Both the position numbers and the translations under genes were made by a program. From Lacicoccus halitifaciens (lineage in GTDB: Bacteria; Bacillota; Bacilli; Staphylococcales; Salinicoccaceae): a DNA stretch of 64,000 bases. The notes beneath the pieces were generated by a model. That model worked only from the letters and a program-made list of their open reading frames with translations. It was not told the origin of the DNA and ran no database searches. The stretch spans positions 108,713-172,712 of the forward strand of contig NZ_JBDZDV010000006.1 of assembly GCF_040544485.1 (NCBI RefSeq). The letters are read 5' to 3'. Shown piece by piece: positions 51,704 to 60,147 of the stretch; within the stretch, counting starts at the first letter, position 1; the number at the start of each line of letters is the position of its first letter.

Positions 51704-52723
51704 ATGATAGACATTTTAAACGTCAATAAAAATTACAGCACGAAATCAGCCGACATCACCGCAGTGGACGATGTCAGCCTAAAGATCGACAGCGGTGAAA
51801 TCTTCGGCATCATCGGATATTCCGGTGCCGGGAAATCCACCCTGATCCGCCTTCTGAACGGCCTTGAGGAGCCGACATCCGGTGACATCATTATCGGTGA
51901 GGACACGATCAACAAACTCTCCAAAAAAGGACTTCGGCAGAAGCGGCAGAAAGTGTCGATGATTTTCCAGCACTTCAACCTGCTGTGGTCGAGGACCGTG
52001 GAAGAGAACATCAGCTTCCCGCTGGAAATTGCGGGTGTCGGAAAGAAGGAACGCAGGAGAAGGACTCAGGAACTGATCGAGCTCGTCGGCCTCACCGGCC
52101 GGGAGAAGAACTATCCGAGTGAGCTGTCCGGCGGGCAGAAGCAGCGTGTCGGCATCGCAAGGGCGCTGTCGAACGAGCCGACCGTCCTGCTCTGCGATGA
52201 AGCAACGAGTGCGCTCGATCCGGAGACGACGGACGAAGTCCTCGACCTGCTTCAGAAGATCAGGGACGAGATGAACCTCACCATCGTCCTGATCACACAC
52301 GAGATGCACGTGATCAGAAAGATATGCGACCGGGCGGCGGTCATGCAGAACGGCCGGGTCGTGGAGACGGGCAAAGTGCTCCAGCTGTTCCAGAACCCTG
52401 TGCACAGTGTGACGAAACGTTTCGTCAGGGATGATATCAACGATGAGGAAACGGCACTCGCCCTTGATGAAGTGCGGGAACTGTTCCCGCATTCGAAAAT
52501 ACTTAAAATCAGCTTTGTTGGGACGAAGGCGAAGACGCCGGTCGTCTCCAGGGTCATCAAGCAGTTCGACCTCGATATGAACATACTTTCCGGCAATATC
52601 AAGCAGACGAACAATGAGTCATACGGCCATCTGTATGTTGCGCTCGATGTGGATGACGCGACGCTTGAAAAAGTCATCGAGACGCTCGGCAATGATGACA
52701 TTACAGTGGAGGTCGAGAAATAA
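51704..52723 (+). CDS. metN: Methionine ABC transporter ATP-binding protein
   Basis: A 339-residue ATPase: Walker A GYSGAGKST, Q-loop, signature LSGGQKQRVGIARAL, DEATSALDP, and a C-terminal NIL domain (about 260-339) that senses intracellular methionine. The stop overlaps the metI start (TAATG). Under S-box control. Confidence 0.95.
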   Translation: MIDILNVNKNYSTKSADITAVDDVSLKIDSGEIFGIIGYSGAGKSTLIRLLNGLEEPTSGDIIIGEDTINKLSKKGLRQKRQKVSMIFQHFNLLWSRTVEENISFPLEIAGVGKKERRRRTQELIELVGLTGREKNYPSELSGGQKQRVGIARALSNEPTVLLCDEATSALDPETTDEVLDLLQKIRDEMNLTIVLITHEMHVIRKICDRAAVMQNGRVVETGKVLQLFQNPVHSVTKRFVRDDINDEETALALDEVRELFPHSKILKISFVGTKAKTPVVSRVIKQFDLDMNILSGNIKQTNNESYGHLYVALDVDDATLEKVIETLGNDDITVEVEK

Positions 52724-53415
52724 TGAATGAATTGATCCAGGCCTTCACGGAAATGTTCAGTTTTGAGAATGTGCAGTGGGACGTCGTATGGGAAGCGACG
52801 GTCGATACGATTTATATGACCGGCATTGCCACAGCTTTCACCCTGGTCATCGGGCTGGTGCTCGGCATCATTTTATTTTTGTCCGATAAGAGCGACAACA
52901 CATTGAGCCAGCCCGTTTACGGGGTGACGGCATTCCTCGTCAACCTGTTCCGGGCGATACCTTTCATCATCCTGATCATTCTGCTCATCCCGTTCACTAA
53001 AGCGATCATGGGCACAATCATGGGTGTGCAGGGCGCACTGCCGGCACTCATCATCGGGGCTTCCCCGTTCTATGCGCGGCTTGTCGAGATCGGGCTCAAG
53101 GAAATAGACAAAGGCGTCATTGAAGCGGCCCAGTCGATGGGTGCAGGCACATGGACGATCATCTGGAAGGTGCTCATCCCCGAATCGATGCCCGCTTTGA
53201 TATCCGGCATCACGGTGACGGCGATCATGCTGGTGGGCTCCACCGCGATTGCAGGCGTCATCGGCGCCGGCGGACTCGGGAACCTCGCCTACATGGTCGG
53301 GTTTACACGGAACCAGAGTGATGTCACATTGGTTGCGACTATAGTAATACTGATCATCGTTTTCATCATCCAGTTCGCAGGGGACTTCCTTGCGAAAGCG
53401 GTCGATAAACGCTGA
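52723..53415 (+). CDS. metI: Methionine ABC transporter permease
   Basis: A 230-residue permease with five helices and the EAA loop EAAQSMGAGTWTIIWKVLIPES. Belongs to the MetI/YusB family by context and sequence (NLFRAIPFIILIILLIPFTK). One-base overlap with metN. Confidence 0.95.
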   Translation: MNELIQAFTEMFSFENVQWDVVWEATVDTIYMTGIATAFTLVIGLVLGIILFLSDKSDNTLSQPVYGVTAFLVNLFRAIPFIILIILLIPFTKAIMGTIMGVQGALPALIIGASPFYARLVEIGLKEIDKGVIEAAQSMGAGTWTIIWKVLIPESMPALISGITVTAIMLVGSTAIAGVIGAGGLGNLAYMVGFTRNQSDVTLVATIVILIIVFIIQFAGDFLAKAVDKR

Positions 53416-53461
53416 TCATCAATTATATAAAAATATTTGGTTGGAGAGGACAGGGTAAATT

Positions 53462-54361
53462 ATGAGAAAGTTATTTCTATTCATGGTTTTAAGCGTATTT
53501 GCAGTGGTACTTGCAGCATGCGGCAACGGCGGGGACGAAGGCACTGAAGAAAGTGCGGACACAGGCGAAGAGACTGAAGAGGCTGCAGAAACCGAAGAAA
53601 ATGGTTCCGGGGATGCTGCAGAAGAAGCAGGCGGCACACTATCCATCGCAGCATCACCTGCACCGCACGCTGAGCTTCTGGAAGAAGCGGCGAAATTACT
53701 GGATGAGGAAGGTATCGAGCTTGATATCAGCATAGTCAACGACTATACGACACCGAACCGTCTGCTTGCGGACGAAGAAGTGGATGCAAACTTCTTCCAG
53801 CATACGCCTTATCTGGAAGGTGAAGTGGAATCACACGGGTACGACCTTGAATCTGCAGGCAACGTACATATCGAGCCGATGGGTGTTTATTCGCAGGACT
53901 ATGATTCACTGGAGGAACTGCCGGAAGGTTCGACCATCCTGGTTTCCAACAACCCGGCTGAGGAAGGACGCTTCCTGTCATTCTTCGTGGACGCCGGACT
54001 GATTGAGATTGAAGACGGCATCGACATTGAAAATGCGACGTTCGATGACATCACTGAAAATCCGAATGATTTTGAGTTCAACAACCAGACGGCACCGGAA
54101 CTGCTCGTTGAAATGTATAACAATAACGAAGCCCCGGCAGTGATCATCAACTCCAACTTCGCAATCGAAGGTGATCTGAACCCTGTGGTGGATGCGATTG
54201 CCTTGGAGGATTCTGAATCACCATATGCCAACCTTGTTGCAGTGCGTTCAGGCGATGCGGACAGAGAAGACGTTCAGGCATTGATGGATGTGCTTCAGGG
54301 CGAGGAAATTGCACAGTTTATGGAAGATACCTATGGGGGCGCAGTCATCCCAGCGGAATAA
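53462..54361 (+). CDS. metQ: Methionine-binding lipoprotein
   Basis: A 299-residue NlpA-family lipoprotein. Lipobox VLAAC (Cys20), then an acidic tether rich in Glu, Thr and Ala (about 21-58) that is longer and more acidic than usual, then the binding domain (SIAASPAPHAELLEEA, PNRLLADEEVDANFFQHTPYLE). It supplies methionine to MetNI. GGAGAGG precedes the ATG. A terminator follows. Confidence 0.95.
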   Translation: MRKLFLFMVLSVFAVVLAACGNGGDEGTEESADTGEETEEAAETEENGSGDAAEEAGGTLSIAASPAPHAELLEEAAKLLDEEGIELDISIVNDYTTPNRLLADEEVDANFFQHTPYLEGEVESHGYDLESAGNVHIEPMGVYSQDYDSLEELPEGSTILVSNNPAEEGRFLSFFVDAGLIEIEDGIDIENATFDDITENPNDFEFNNQTAPELLVEMYNNNEAPAVIINSNFAIEGDLNPVVDAIALEDSESPYANLVAVRSGDADREDVQALMDVLQGEEIAQFMEDTYGGAVIPAE

Positions 54362-54372
54362 AGTGATAAGGG

Positions 54373-54403
54373 CCGGGAGATCAGATGATCTTCCGGTTTT
54401 TTT
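54373..54403 (+). terminator. Terminator after metQ
   Basis: CCGGGAGATC (54373-54382) pairs with GATCTTCCGG (54387-54396) with one G-T pair, a 4-nt loop, then seven Ts. Confidence 0.9.
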
Positions 54404-54432
54404 GTGGGTGGCGATGATGCGTGCGGGGCGGA

Positions 54433-54620
54433 TTCGATTATCTTTGGTGATCCCGTCGACTTAATCGAATTCGCATCGTTATTTCGATTATCTTTGGTGA
54501 TCCCGTCGACTTAATCGAATTCGCTTCCACATTTCGATTATCTTTGTTGATTCCGTGGACTTAATCGAATTCGCCTCCGTATTTCGATTATCTTTAATGA
54601 TTTCATCGACTTAATCGATT
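54433..54620. repeat. Four 50-bp palindromic units (TTCGATTA array)
   Basis: Left arms TTCGATTA start at 54433, 54483, 54533 and 54583; right arms TAATCGAA start at 54462, 54512, 54562 and 54612 (last one TAATCGAT). The period is exactly 50. Each palindrome is 37 bp with GTCGAC or GTGGAC near the middle; 13 bases separate units. It lies in the 316-base gap between the metQ terminator and the DUF4870 promoter. No gene is seen there. Confidence 0.95.
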
Positions 54621-54654
54621 CCCTCATACCCCCCTCCTGTAACGATGAATTCGA

Positions 54655-54683
54655 TTGTGTAATTTGTTTATTTATGGTAAAAT
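54655..54683 (+). promoter_or_regulatory. Promoter of the DUF4870 gene
   Basis: TTGTGT, 17-base spacer, TAAAAT with extended TGG; 36 bases before the ATG. Confidence 0.75.
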
Positions 54684-54719
54684 TGATGTATTGAAAGCAT
54701 CAGACAAGGGGAGACTAAA

Positions 54720-55055
54720 ATGACACAGAACACTCAAGCAGGTTATGATTCGTCACTCGTCCTCGTATCTTATATTTTAGCGTTGTTCACACTGCTCATC
54801 GGACCCCTGATCATCTGGGCCCTGAAGAAAGACGATGATCCGGCGACGGCGGAAGCGCTCAGGCATGTGGCCAACTTCGGCATATCCTACACGATCTACG
54901 CACTGATTGCGTGGGCCACTACAGTCGTGCTGATCGGTTTCGTACTGGGGCCGATCGTGCAGGTCGCGACAATCGTCTTCATCATCATCGGCATCATCAA
55001 GACAGTGAACGGTGAAGTGTATAAGCCGCCTTTCACGCTGGACATCATCAAGTGA
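54720..55055 (+). CDS. DUF4870 small membrane protein
   Basis: A 111-residue protein with three or four helices (about 12-34, 52-72, 76-98), SSLVLVSYILALFTLLIGPLIIWAL and EALRHVANFGISY. It fits the DUF4870 (Tic20-like) family found widely in Firmicutes. Function unknown. GGGGAG precedes the ATG; it stands as a single-gene unit with its own promoter. Confidence 0.82.
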   Translation: MTQNTQAGYDSSLVLVSYILALFTLLIGPLIIWALKKDDDPATAEALRHVANFGISYTIYALIAWATTVVLIGFVLGPIVQVATIVFIIIGIIKTVNGEVYKPPFTLDIIK

Positions 55056-55067
55056 ATATGAAAAACA

Positions 55068-55110
55068 ACAACCGGGCTTTGAAACTTCATCGTCCGGCTG
55101 TTTATTTTTA
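55068..55110 (+). terminator. Weak terminator after the DUF4870 gene
   Basis: ACA-A-CCGG (55068-55075) and CCGG-C-TGT (55094-55101) with one mismatch and an 18-nt loop, followed by a T-rich tail. Confidence 0.45.
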
Positions 55111-55126
55111 ATCGAGCTTCATTATG

Positions 55127-55143
55127 TGATATGATTAAATCAT
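55127..55143 (+). promoter_or_regulatory. Extended -10 and operator-like palindrome of the sulfurtransferase gene
   Basis: TGA-TATGAT (55127-55135) is an extended -10; it overlaps the 13-bp perfect palindrome ATGATTAAATCAT (55131-55143). A repressor site is possible. A similar half ATGATTTAAA follows at 55155. Confidence 0.5.
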
Positions 55144-55176
55144 AGTTAAATAATATGATTTAAAGGAGTGCTTTAG

Positions 55177-56079
55177 ATGGCTGGTAATAATTCAAAATTT
55201 GTTTCGACTGAATGGCTTGAGGCGCATTTGGAAGATGAAAATTTAAAGATCATTGATGCGACGACGTATTTACAGATACCGGAGGGCGGAGGTTATTACA
55301 AAGTGTGGAGCGGCAAGGAAGATTATGAGAAAGCTCATATTCCCGGCGCAGTATTCGCCGACTTGAAAAATGACTTTTCCGATCCGGACGCTTCTTATAA
55401 CTTTGCGGTGATACCTCATGACGAATTCGTCACTAAAATGAGAGATCTTGGCGTCTCTGATGATTCTTTCGTCGTGATATATGATCGTGGTGCGATGGTG
55501 GGTGCCGAGTTTGAAGCGGCGGATTGGGCCTCCCGCCTTGCTTGGCAGTTGAAGTTCGAGGGATTCGATAATGTGGCGATACTGGATGGCGGCTATAATA
55601 AATGGACAAGAGAAGGGCGTCCGGTCACTGATGAGGTGGTTACACCGGAAAAAGGTGAATTGAACATCGAACGCCGTCCTGAACTTTATGCGAGCAAAGA
55701 GGATGTCCTGAATGCAATAGATGACGATAATGTAATCATCTTGGACAGTCTGGATCCTTCAAATTATGCAGGCGAGTCCGACACGTATGCCCGTCCCGGC
55801 CACATACCGGGCGCAGTCAATGTCTTCTTCGGAGATCTGGCCGATCCTGAAACCGGTGAAGTCTACGATGATGAAAAATTGAAAGAGCGGTTTGAAGCGG
55901 TGGGCGCACTGGATCAGGATAAGAAGGTCATCACCTATTGCGGCAGCGCCATCGCAGCAACATGGACACAGTACCTGCTGAATAAACTCGGTCAGGACAA
56001 TGTGGCGGTCTATGACGGTTCATTATCCGAATGGGCGGCGGATGAAAGCCTGCCGATGGAAACAAAGGATTCGAAGTAA
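55177..56079 (+). CDS. Two-domain sulfurtransferase (rhodanese/thiosulfate type)
   Basis: A 300-residue protein with tandem rhodanese domains. The N-terminal, inactive domain (about 8-135) has YDRGAMVGA in place of the cysteine loop; the C-terminal domain (about 165-295) has the active loop TYCGSAIAA with Cys near 252. It transfers sulfane sulfur from thiosulfate or 3-mercaptopyruvate to thiols or cyanide. It lies before the suf operon, so a sulfur-supply role is a reasonable guess, but a terminator and separate promoter divide them. AAAGGAG precedes the ATG. Confidence 0.9.
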   Translation: MAGNNSKFVSTEWLEAHLEDENLKIIDATTYLQIPEGGGYYKVWSGKEDYEKAHIPGAVFADLKNDFSDPDASYNFAVIPHDEFVTKMRDLGVSDDSFVVIYDRGAMVGAEFEAADWASRLAWQLKFEGFDNVAILDGGYNKWTREGRPVTDEVVTPEKGELNIERRPELYASKEDVLNAIDDDNVIILDSLDPSNYAGESDTYARPGHIPGAVNVFFGDLADPETGEVYDDEKLKERFEAVGALDQDKKVITYCGSAIAATWTQYLLNKLGQDNVAVYDGSLSEWAADESLPMETKDSK

Positions 56080-56109
56080 GATTACAACATTTGAATCATA
56101 AACCATAAG

Positions 56110-56142
56110 AAACCTGAATGATGACGGAATCATTTGGGTTTT
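56110..56142 (+). terminator. Terminator after the sulfurtransferase gene
   Basis: AACC-TG-AATGAT (56111-56122) faces ATCATT-TG-GGTT (56129-56140) with a short internal bulge, then Ts. Confidence 0.75.
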
Positions 56143-56229
56143 CCCATTCTCAAGGAGGATAAAACGCTTTCCTGCCGTCTTCATACTTTCGAACGAGGCG
56201 CCCCCCTTTAATATGTTCAGCTTTTAAGG

Positions 56230-56303
56230 TATAATATTACAGTGTGAATCATACTCCATTTCTTTGACTATAGATTAGAATTATTATAAACTAGTGGAGT
56301 ATG
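56230..56303 (+). promoter_or_regulatory. suf operon promoter/leader with long-range inverted repeat
   Basis: TATAAT at 56230-56235 may be a first -10. Downstream, CATACTCCA (56250-56258) and TGGAGTATG (56295-56303) form a perfect 9-bp inverted repeat enclosing TTGACT (56264-56269) and TATAAA/TAAACT (56285-56292), a second promoter-like pair. The repeat could be an operator or a leader hairpin. Confidence 0.5.
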
Positions 56304-56335
56304 AGAATAATATTTTCTAATTGGAGGATAAGTAA

Positions 56336-57121
56336 ATGACTTCTGTTCTGGAAATCAAAAACTTACACGTCGAAATAGACGGTAAAGAAATCTTAAAAGG
56401 TGTCGACCTGACACTCAAGCAAGGCGAAATCCATGCGGTCATGGGACCGAACGGTACGGGCAAGTCCACTTTGGCGCAGGCGATCATGGGACACCCGCGT
56501 TATGAAGTGACACAGGGCGAAATACTTCTTGACGGTGAAGATGTACTGGAGATGGAAGTGGACGAGCGTGCGAAAGCCGGTCTATTCCTCGGTATGCAGT
56601 ACCCATCTGAAATCTCAGGAGTGACGACTTCAGACTTCCTGCGTTCGGCGATCAACTCACACCGTGAGGAAGGCGACGAAATCAACCTGATGCAGTTCAT
56701 CAAGAAATTGGATAAAAACATGGAGTACCTTGAAATCGATCAGGACATGGCAACACGTTACCTGAATGAAGGGTTCTCCGGCGGTGAGAAAAAGAGAAAT
56801 GAAATCCTCCAGCTGATGATGCTTGAGCCTAAATTCGGCATTCTGGATGAGATCGACTCCGGTCTTGACATCGACGCACTTGCGATTGTATCAAAAGGCA
56901 TCAACAAACTGCGCGGTGAAAACTTCGGTTCACTGATCATCACTCACTACCAAAGACTTCTCAACTACATCGAGCCTGACCATGTACACGTCATGATGAA
57001 AGGCAAGATCGTCAAATCCGGCGGCAAAGAACTTTCAGAGCGTCTTGAGTCCGAAGGTTATGACTGGATCAAAGAAGAATTAGGTATTGATGACGTAACT
57101 GTAGAATCTGACGTTAAATAA
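56336..57121 (+). CDS. sufC: Fe-S cluster assembly ATPase SufC
   Basis: A 261-residue ABC-type ATPase of the SufBCD scaffold. Walker A GPNGTGKST, signature FSGGEKKRNEILQLM, Walker B ILDEIDSGLDIDAL. TTGGAGG precedes the ATG. First gene of sufCDSUB, the only general Fe-S assembly system in staphylococci. Confidence 0.96.
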   Translation: MTSVLEIKNLHVEIDGKEILKGVDLTLKQGEIHAVMGPNGTGKSTLAQAIMGHPRYEVTQGEILLDGEDVLEMEVDERAKAGLFLGMQYPSEISGVTTSDFLRSAINSHREEGDEINLMQFIKKLDKNMEYLEIDQDMATRYLNEGFSGGEKKRNEILQLMMLEPKFGILDEIDSGLDIDALAIVSKGINKLRGENFGSLIITHYQRLLNYIEPDHVHVMMKGKIVKSGGKELSERLESEGYDWIKEELGIDDVTVESDVK

Positions 57122-57136
57122 GACAGGAGGATCATA

Positions 57137-58453
57137 ATGGCTACTGTATCTAATGAATATATTATAAATGCAGATGAAGTCATTCAGCGCGCAACCGAGC
57201 GTGGTGAATCCGACTTCCTTATCAATAAAAAGCGGGAAGCACTCGAGACGATCGAAAATCTTGAGATGCCGAAGCCTGACAAGACGAACATCAAGAGATG
57301 GGACTTCTTCACAATGGCAGAGCCTGTCGTCGACAGCAGTGTCTACAACAGCCTGGATGAACTGCCTGAAGCGGTCAAGGAGCTTCATGATATCGAAAAC
57401 ACAAAAAACATCTATGTCCAGCACAACAATACGCCTGCTTATGTACAGATAGATGAAAAACTGCAGGATAAAGGTGTCATCATCGAAAACATCATCGAAG
57501 CGACACACAATCACCCTGAACTTGTTGAAAAGTACTTCATGACCGACGGTGTGAAAGTCGACGAGCATAAGCTCACGGCCTTCCATACTGCAATGCTGAA
57601 CGGCGGCCTGTTCGTCTATGTGCCGAAAGATGTTCAGATTGAAGATCCTATACAGATGGTCGTGCTCCACGATGATGAAAAGGCATCACTTGTGAACCAT
57701 GTGCTCATCGTTGCGGACAAAGGATCGGAAGTCACTTATGTGGAGAACTACCTGTCCAACGTCGAGCAGACCAACGAGCAGATCAACATCGTCTCCGAAG
57801 TCCTTGCACTGGATAATGCGAAAATCACTTACGGCGCGGTGGATGTGCTTGCAGAAGGCATGACCGGCTACATCAACAGACGCGGTGTTGCGTCGGCTGA
57901 TGCAAGAATCGACTGGGCACTCGGCCTGATGAGTGATTCAAACATCATCAACGACAACACGACCTATCTCATGGGCGACCGTTCGAACTCGGACATGAAG
58001 ACGGTCACGATCGGACGCGGTGAGCAGAACCAGAACGTCACGACGCAGATCATCCACTATGGCAAGGATTCCAACGGACATATACTGAAGCACGGCGTCA
58101 TGAAGGACAGGGCGACAAGCATCTTCAACGGCATCGGCTATATCAAGCACGGTGCGACACGCAGTGATGCACAGCAGGAATCACGCATTCTCATGCTGAG
58201 CGAACGTGCACGCGGTGACGCAAACCCGATCCTCCTCATCGATGAAGACGATGTGACAGCCGGTCACGCAGCCTCAGTCGGCCGTGTGGACCCGCTCCAG
58301 CTGTTCTATCTGATGAGCCGCGGTATTTCGCAGAGGGAAGCAGAGAGACTTGTCATCCACGGTTTCCTGGATCCTGTAGTGAAGGCACTGCCGATCGAAT
58401 CGGTCAAGAAGCAGCTTAAAGAGATTATAGAGCTGAAAGTATTATCGAAATAA
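57137..58453 (+). CDS. sufD: Fe-S cluster assembly protein SufD
   Basis: A 438-residue beta-helix scaffold subunit. C-terminal SufBD core with DEDDVTAGHAASVGRVDPLQLFYLMSRGISQREAERLVIHGFL, typical of SufD. Fifteen bases after sufC. It pairs with SufB and SufC. Confidence 0.95.
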   Translation: MATVSNEYIINADEVIQRATERGESDFLINKKREALETIENLEMPKPDKTNIKRWDFFTMAEPVVDSSVYNSLDELPEAVKELHDIENTKNIYVQHNNTPAYVQIDEKLQDKGVIIENIIEATHNHPELVEKYFMTDGVKVDEHKLTAFHTAMLNGGLFVYVPKDVQIEDPIQMVVLHDDEKASLVNHVLIVADKGSEVTYVENYLSNVEQTNEQINIVSEVLALDNAKITYGAVDVLAEGMTGYINRRGVASADARIDWALGLMSDSNIINDNTTYLMGDRSNSDMKTVTIGRGEQNQNVTTQIIHYGKDSNGHILKHGVMKDRATSIFNGIGYIKHGATRSDAQQESRILMLSERARGDANPILLIDEDDVTAGHAASVGRVDPLQLFYLMSRGISQREAERLVIHGFLDPVVKALPIESVKKQLKEIIELKVLSK

Positions 58454-58475
58454 GCGTTAAAGGGGTTTTTCCCAT

Positions 58476-59699
58476 ATGGATATAAATACCATCCGCAGAG
58501 ATTTTCCGATTCTGGATCAGGAAGTCAACGGTAAGCCTCTGGTTTACCTGGACACTTCAGCGACCAGCCAGTCGCCGACCCAGGTGATCGATGCGATGAA
58601 CGACTACTACCGGAATTACAATTCAAACGTCCACAGAGGCGTGCATACACTCGGAACGAAGGCAACGGATGCATATGAGCAGGCACGGATGAAGGTCAGA
58701 GGTTTCATCAATGCACAACGCTATGAAGAAATCATCTTCACACGCGGGACGACTTCGGCAATCAACCTGGTTGCCAGGAGTTTCGGTGAAGACAATGTTT
58801 CGGAAGGTGACGACATCGTCGTCACTGCGGTGGAGCACCATGCAAACATCGTACCCTGGCAGGAACTTGCGAAACGCAAAAAGGCCAATCTCGTATTCAT
58901 CCCCCTTGAAGCGGATGGAACGATCAAATTGGAAAATGTCGAAGCAGTGATGTCGGACAGGACGAAAATTGTGGCGCTTACACACGTTTCCAACGTGCTC
59001 GGCACGATCAACGACATCAAGAGCATTGCGGAAATCGCCCACAGCCACGGCGCATATATCGCTGTGGATGGTGCACAGGCGGTGCCCCACATGAGCGTGG
59101 ATGTTCAGGATCTGGATGTTGACTTCTATGCATTCAGCGGCCATAAGATGCTAGGCCCGACAGGCATCGGCGTCCTTTACGGCAAAGCTGATTTGCTTGA
59201 TAATATGGAACCCATCGAATATGGTGGAGATATGATCGACTTCGTGGATTTGAGAGAATCCACATGGACCGATCTTCCGGTGAAATTCGAAGCGGGCACA
59301 CCAATGATCGCAGAAGCGATCGGGCTGTCGGCAGCGATCGATTACATCAATGAGGTCGGTGCAGATGAAATACTCCGCTACGAACAGGAACTGGTCAAGT
59401 ACGCATATGATAAGATGTCACAGATTGAAGGCATAGAGATTTACGGACCAAGGGAAGAACGCGCCGGATTGATCACTTTCAACCTGGACGGTGTACATCC
59501 GCATGATCTGGCGACTGCACTGGATTCTGACGGCGTTGCGGTCAGGGCCGGGCATCACTGTGCCCAGCCGCTGATGAAGTTCCTGGAAGTTTCCTCCACG
59601 GCCAGAGCGAGCTTTTATTTATACAACACTAAAGATGAAATTGATTACTTCATCGATTCTTTGGAACGCACAAAGGAGTTTTTCACGCATGAATTTTAA
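58476..59699 (+). CDS. sufS: Cysteine desulfurase SufS
   Basis: A 407-residue group II PLP enzyme that takes sulfur from cysteine. PLP Lys in AFSGHKMLGPTG (near 225) and active Cys in VRAGHHCAQPLM (near 362) are present. The 3' end overlaps sufU by 11 bases, consistent with the SufS-SufU pair transferring persulfide. Confidence 0.96.
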   Translation: MDINTIRRDFPILDQEVNGKPLVYLDTSATSQSPTQVIDAMNDYYRNYNSNVHRGVHTLGTKATDAYEQARMKVRGFINAQRYEEIIFTRGTTSAINLVARSFGEDNVSEGDDIVVTAVEHHANIVPWQELAKRKKANLVFIPLEADGTIKLENVEAVMSDRTKIVALTHVSNVLGTINDIKSIAEIAHSHGAYIAVDGAQAVPHMSVDVQDLDVDFYAFSGHKMLGPTGIGVLYGKADLLDNMEPIEYGGDMIDFVDLRESTWTDLPVKFEAGTPMIAEAIGLSAAIDYINEVGADEILRYEQELVKYAYDKMSQIEGIEIYGPREERAGLITFNLDGVHPHDLATALDSDGVAVRAGHHCAQPLMKFLEVSSTARASFYLYNTKDEIDYFIDSLERTKEFFTHEF

Positions 59700-60126
59700 T
59701 AACCTGAACCAGCTGTATCGCTCGGTCATCATGGACCACTACAAGAACCCGAGGAACAAAGGTGTACTTGAGGCAGGCACGATGACCGTCGATATGAACA
59801 ATCCGACATGTGGTGATGCAATCCGTCTGACTCTGGACGTTCAGGATGGAATCGTCCGCGATGCCAAATTCGACGGCGAAGGCTGTTCCATTTCATTGTC
59901 CAGCGCTTCGATGATGACAGAGGCCATCAAGGGCAAATCACTCGAAGAGGCGCTCGGCATGAGTGAGGAATTCAGTAAGATGATGCTCGGTGAAGACTAC
60001 GATATTCCGGAAGAGTATGGGGATATAGAAGCATTGTCCGGGGTGAGCCAGTTCCCTGCACGTATAAAATGTGCGACGCTAACCTGGAAAGCACTTGAAA
60101 AAGGTGTTAAGGAATCCGGACAGTAA
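59689..60126 (+). CDS. sufU: Zinc-dependent sulfurtransferase/scaffold SufU
   Basis: A 145-residue SufU from ATG 59689 after AAAGGAG (the frame extends further upstream inside sufS). The zinc ligands Cys41, Asp43, Cys66 and Cys128 are all present, and a SufU-specific insertion of about 20 residues lies between Cys66 and Cys128. It accepts sulfur from SufS for SufBCD. Confidence 0.95.
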   Translation: MNFNNLNQLYRSVIMDHYKNPRNKGVLEAGTMTVDMNNPTCGDAIRLTLDVQDGIVRDAKFDGEGCSISLSSASMMTEAIKGKSLEEALGMSEEFSKMMLGEDYDIPEEYGDIEALSGVSQFPARIKCATLTWKALEKGVKESGQ

Positions 60127-60147
60127 TATATAGAAGGAGTGATTGTC

